Below, one piece after another: positions 63,299-64,000 of a stretch of DNA of 64,000 bases. This DNA is from Hylemonella sp. (GTDB lineage Bacteria > Pseudomonadota > Gammaproteobacteria > Burkholderiales > Burkholderiaceae_C). The notes under the pieces were generated by a model, which ran no database searches, was not told the origin of the DNA, and saw nothing but the letters and a program-made list of their open reading frames with translations. A program made the translations under genes and the position numbers. Every line of letters starts with the position of its first letter. Position 1 is the first letter of the stretch. The stretch spans positions 1 to 64,000 of the forward strand of contig JAUYQZ010000005.1 in NCBI GenBank assembly GCA_030695415.1. The letters are read 5' to 3'.

Positions 63299-63673
63299 TT
63301 ACTTCAGTTCGGCCTTGGCGCCGGCTTCCACCAGCTTCTTGACAGCTGCCTCGGCGTCGGCCTTGGGCATGGCTTCCTTGACAGCCTTGGGAGCGCCGTC
63401 CACCAGGTCCTTGGCTTCCTTGAGGCCCAGACCGGTGATTTCGCGCACAGCCTTGATGACCGACACCTTCTGGGCACCGGCTTCCAGCAGCATCACGTTG
63501 AACTCGGTCTTCTCTTCAACAGCAGCGGCGGCGGCACCACCAGCGGCAGCGGGGGCAGCCATGGCGGCAGCGCTCACGCCAAATTTCTCTTCGATGGCTT
63601 TCACCAGGTCGTTGAGGTCCATGACCGTCATGCTGTCCAGCGCGGTCAGAAATGCGTCTTTATCGAATGCCAT
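63299..63673 (-). CDS. rplL: 50S ribosomal protein L7/L12
   Basis: 124-aa stalk protein that recruits translation factors. The N-terminal dimerisation helix ([20 protein letters not shown]) is followed by an alanine-rich hinge (about residues 38-52) and the conserved C-terminal domain ([27 protein letters not shown]). TTAGGAAATTAAAA precedes the start. Confidence 0.98.
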   Translation of the reverse strand: MAFDKDAFLTALDSMTVMDLNDLVKAIEEKFGVSAAAMAAPAAAGGAAAAAVEEKTEFNVMLLEAGAQKVSVIKAVREITGLGLKEAKDLVDGAPKAVKEAMPKADAEAAVKKLVEAGAKAELK

Positions 63674-63713
63674 TTTTAATTTCCTAACAATTGGTTAACA
63701 GGGTTGCAGCGCT

Positions 63714-64000
63714 TCAAGCAGCCGCAACTTCGCCTTCGCCTTTTTTGGCCGCCAAAGCACCCAGCACCACGGCGGTGCGGGAGATCGGCGACATCAGCAA
63801 GCCACAAAGCTGAGCCAGCAGCACTTCCTTGGAGGGAATGCTTGCCAGCTGCTTGACGCCGTTGACGTCCAGGGCCTTGCCTGCAAATGCACCACCGCGA
63901 ATCACCAACTTGTCGTTGGTTTTCGCGAAGTCGGCCACCACTTTGGCAGCGGCGACAGCATCGACAGAGAAGCCATAGATCAGCGGACCGGTCATCTGGT
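63714..64000 (-). CDS. rplJ: 50S ribosomal protein L10 (partial, 5' end outside window)
   Basis: The C-terminal 94 or so residues are present, with conserved [20 protein letters not shown] and [19 protein letters not shown]10 anchors L7/L12 to the ribosome and in E. coli autoregulates the operon. The gene runs off the right edge, so its start and leader cannot be seen. It is 40 nt upstream of rplL. Confidence 0.96.
   Translation of the reverse strand, partial: QMTGPLIYGFSVDAVAAAKVVADFAKTNDKLVIRGGAFAGKALDVNGVKQLASIPSKEVLLAQLCGLLMSPISRTAVVLGALAAKKGEGEVAAA

Overview
The window is a high-GC chromosomal segment of a betaproteobacterium, most likely order Burkholderiales and family Comamonadaceae. 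The evidence is the sequence character of RpoB/RpoC, HemE and PriA, a gspN-containing type II secretion locus, the rsmB-DUF4390-ntrY-ntrX neighbourhood, and Crp/Fnr, BON, CsbD and DUF3309 genes typical of that group. I see no prophage, insertion sequence, integrase or CRISPR array. The only RNA gene found is a tRNA-Phe.

Layout. 1-276: no gene, with a 14-bp perfect inverted repeat of a dispersed type. 277-2946: membrane GGDEF/EAL protein. 2940-6518 (minus): cyanate operon cynA-cynB-cynD-cynS, with a sigma-54 promoter and an NtrC-type site upstream. 6740-14006 (minus): histidine phosphatase, PilZ protein, GAF/PAS/GGDEF/EAL protein, creatininase-family protein, B12-binding radical SAM protein and a cyclopropane fatty acid synthase. 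14249-22194 (plus): DsbD/ScsB-type reductase, a coupled 49-codon ORF, CoA-binding protein, two-TM protein, hemE, priA, hemolysin III family protein and a DUF2141 protein. 22293-24497 (minus): katG, preceded by a 27-aa leader ORF. 24768-29058: AEC transporter, Rep-type helicase and outer-membrane phospholipase A. 29071-40704: a complete structural set of type II secretion genes (gspF,E,D,N,M,L minus; gspC minus; gspG-K plus), with a BON lipoprotein gene inside it.

40701-48797 is an envelope and stress island: OmpA-like proteins, an ice-binding-domain lipoprotein, DUF3309, two Crp/Fnr-type regulators, CsbD, BON, a ferritin-like protein, a DUF4398 lipoprotein and a carboxymuconolactone decarboxylase-like protein. 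Five of its transcription units (counting the BON gene in the secretion locus) carry the same 16-bp palindrome, TGTNCG-N4-CGCACA, upstream. Its half-site geometry is that of Crp-family operators, so I infer a local regulon served by one or both regulators. This is the most interesting system in the window.

48985-54600: hypothetical gene, tRNA-Phe, a response regulator with receiver and Fis domains but no AAA+ domain, NtrY-type kinase, DUF4390 protein and rsmB. 54699-64000: rpoC, rpoB, rplL and a 5'-truncated rplJ (all minus), with a strong terminator after rpoC and two hairpins between rplL and rpoB.

Start codons were often moved downstream of the longest reading frame on the basis of ribosome binding sites, signal peptides and family N-termini. 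Family assignments come from motif recognition, not database searches.
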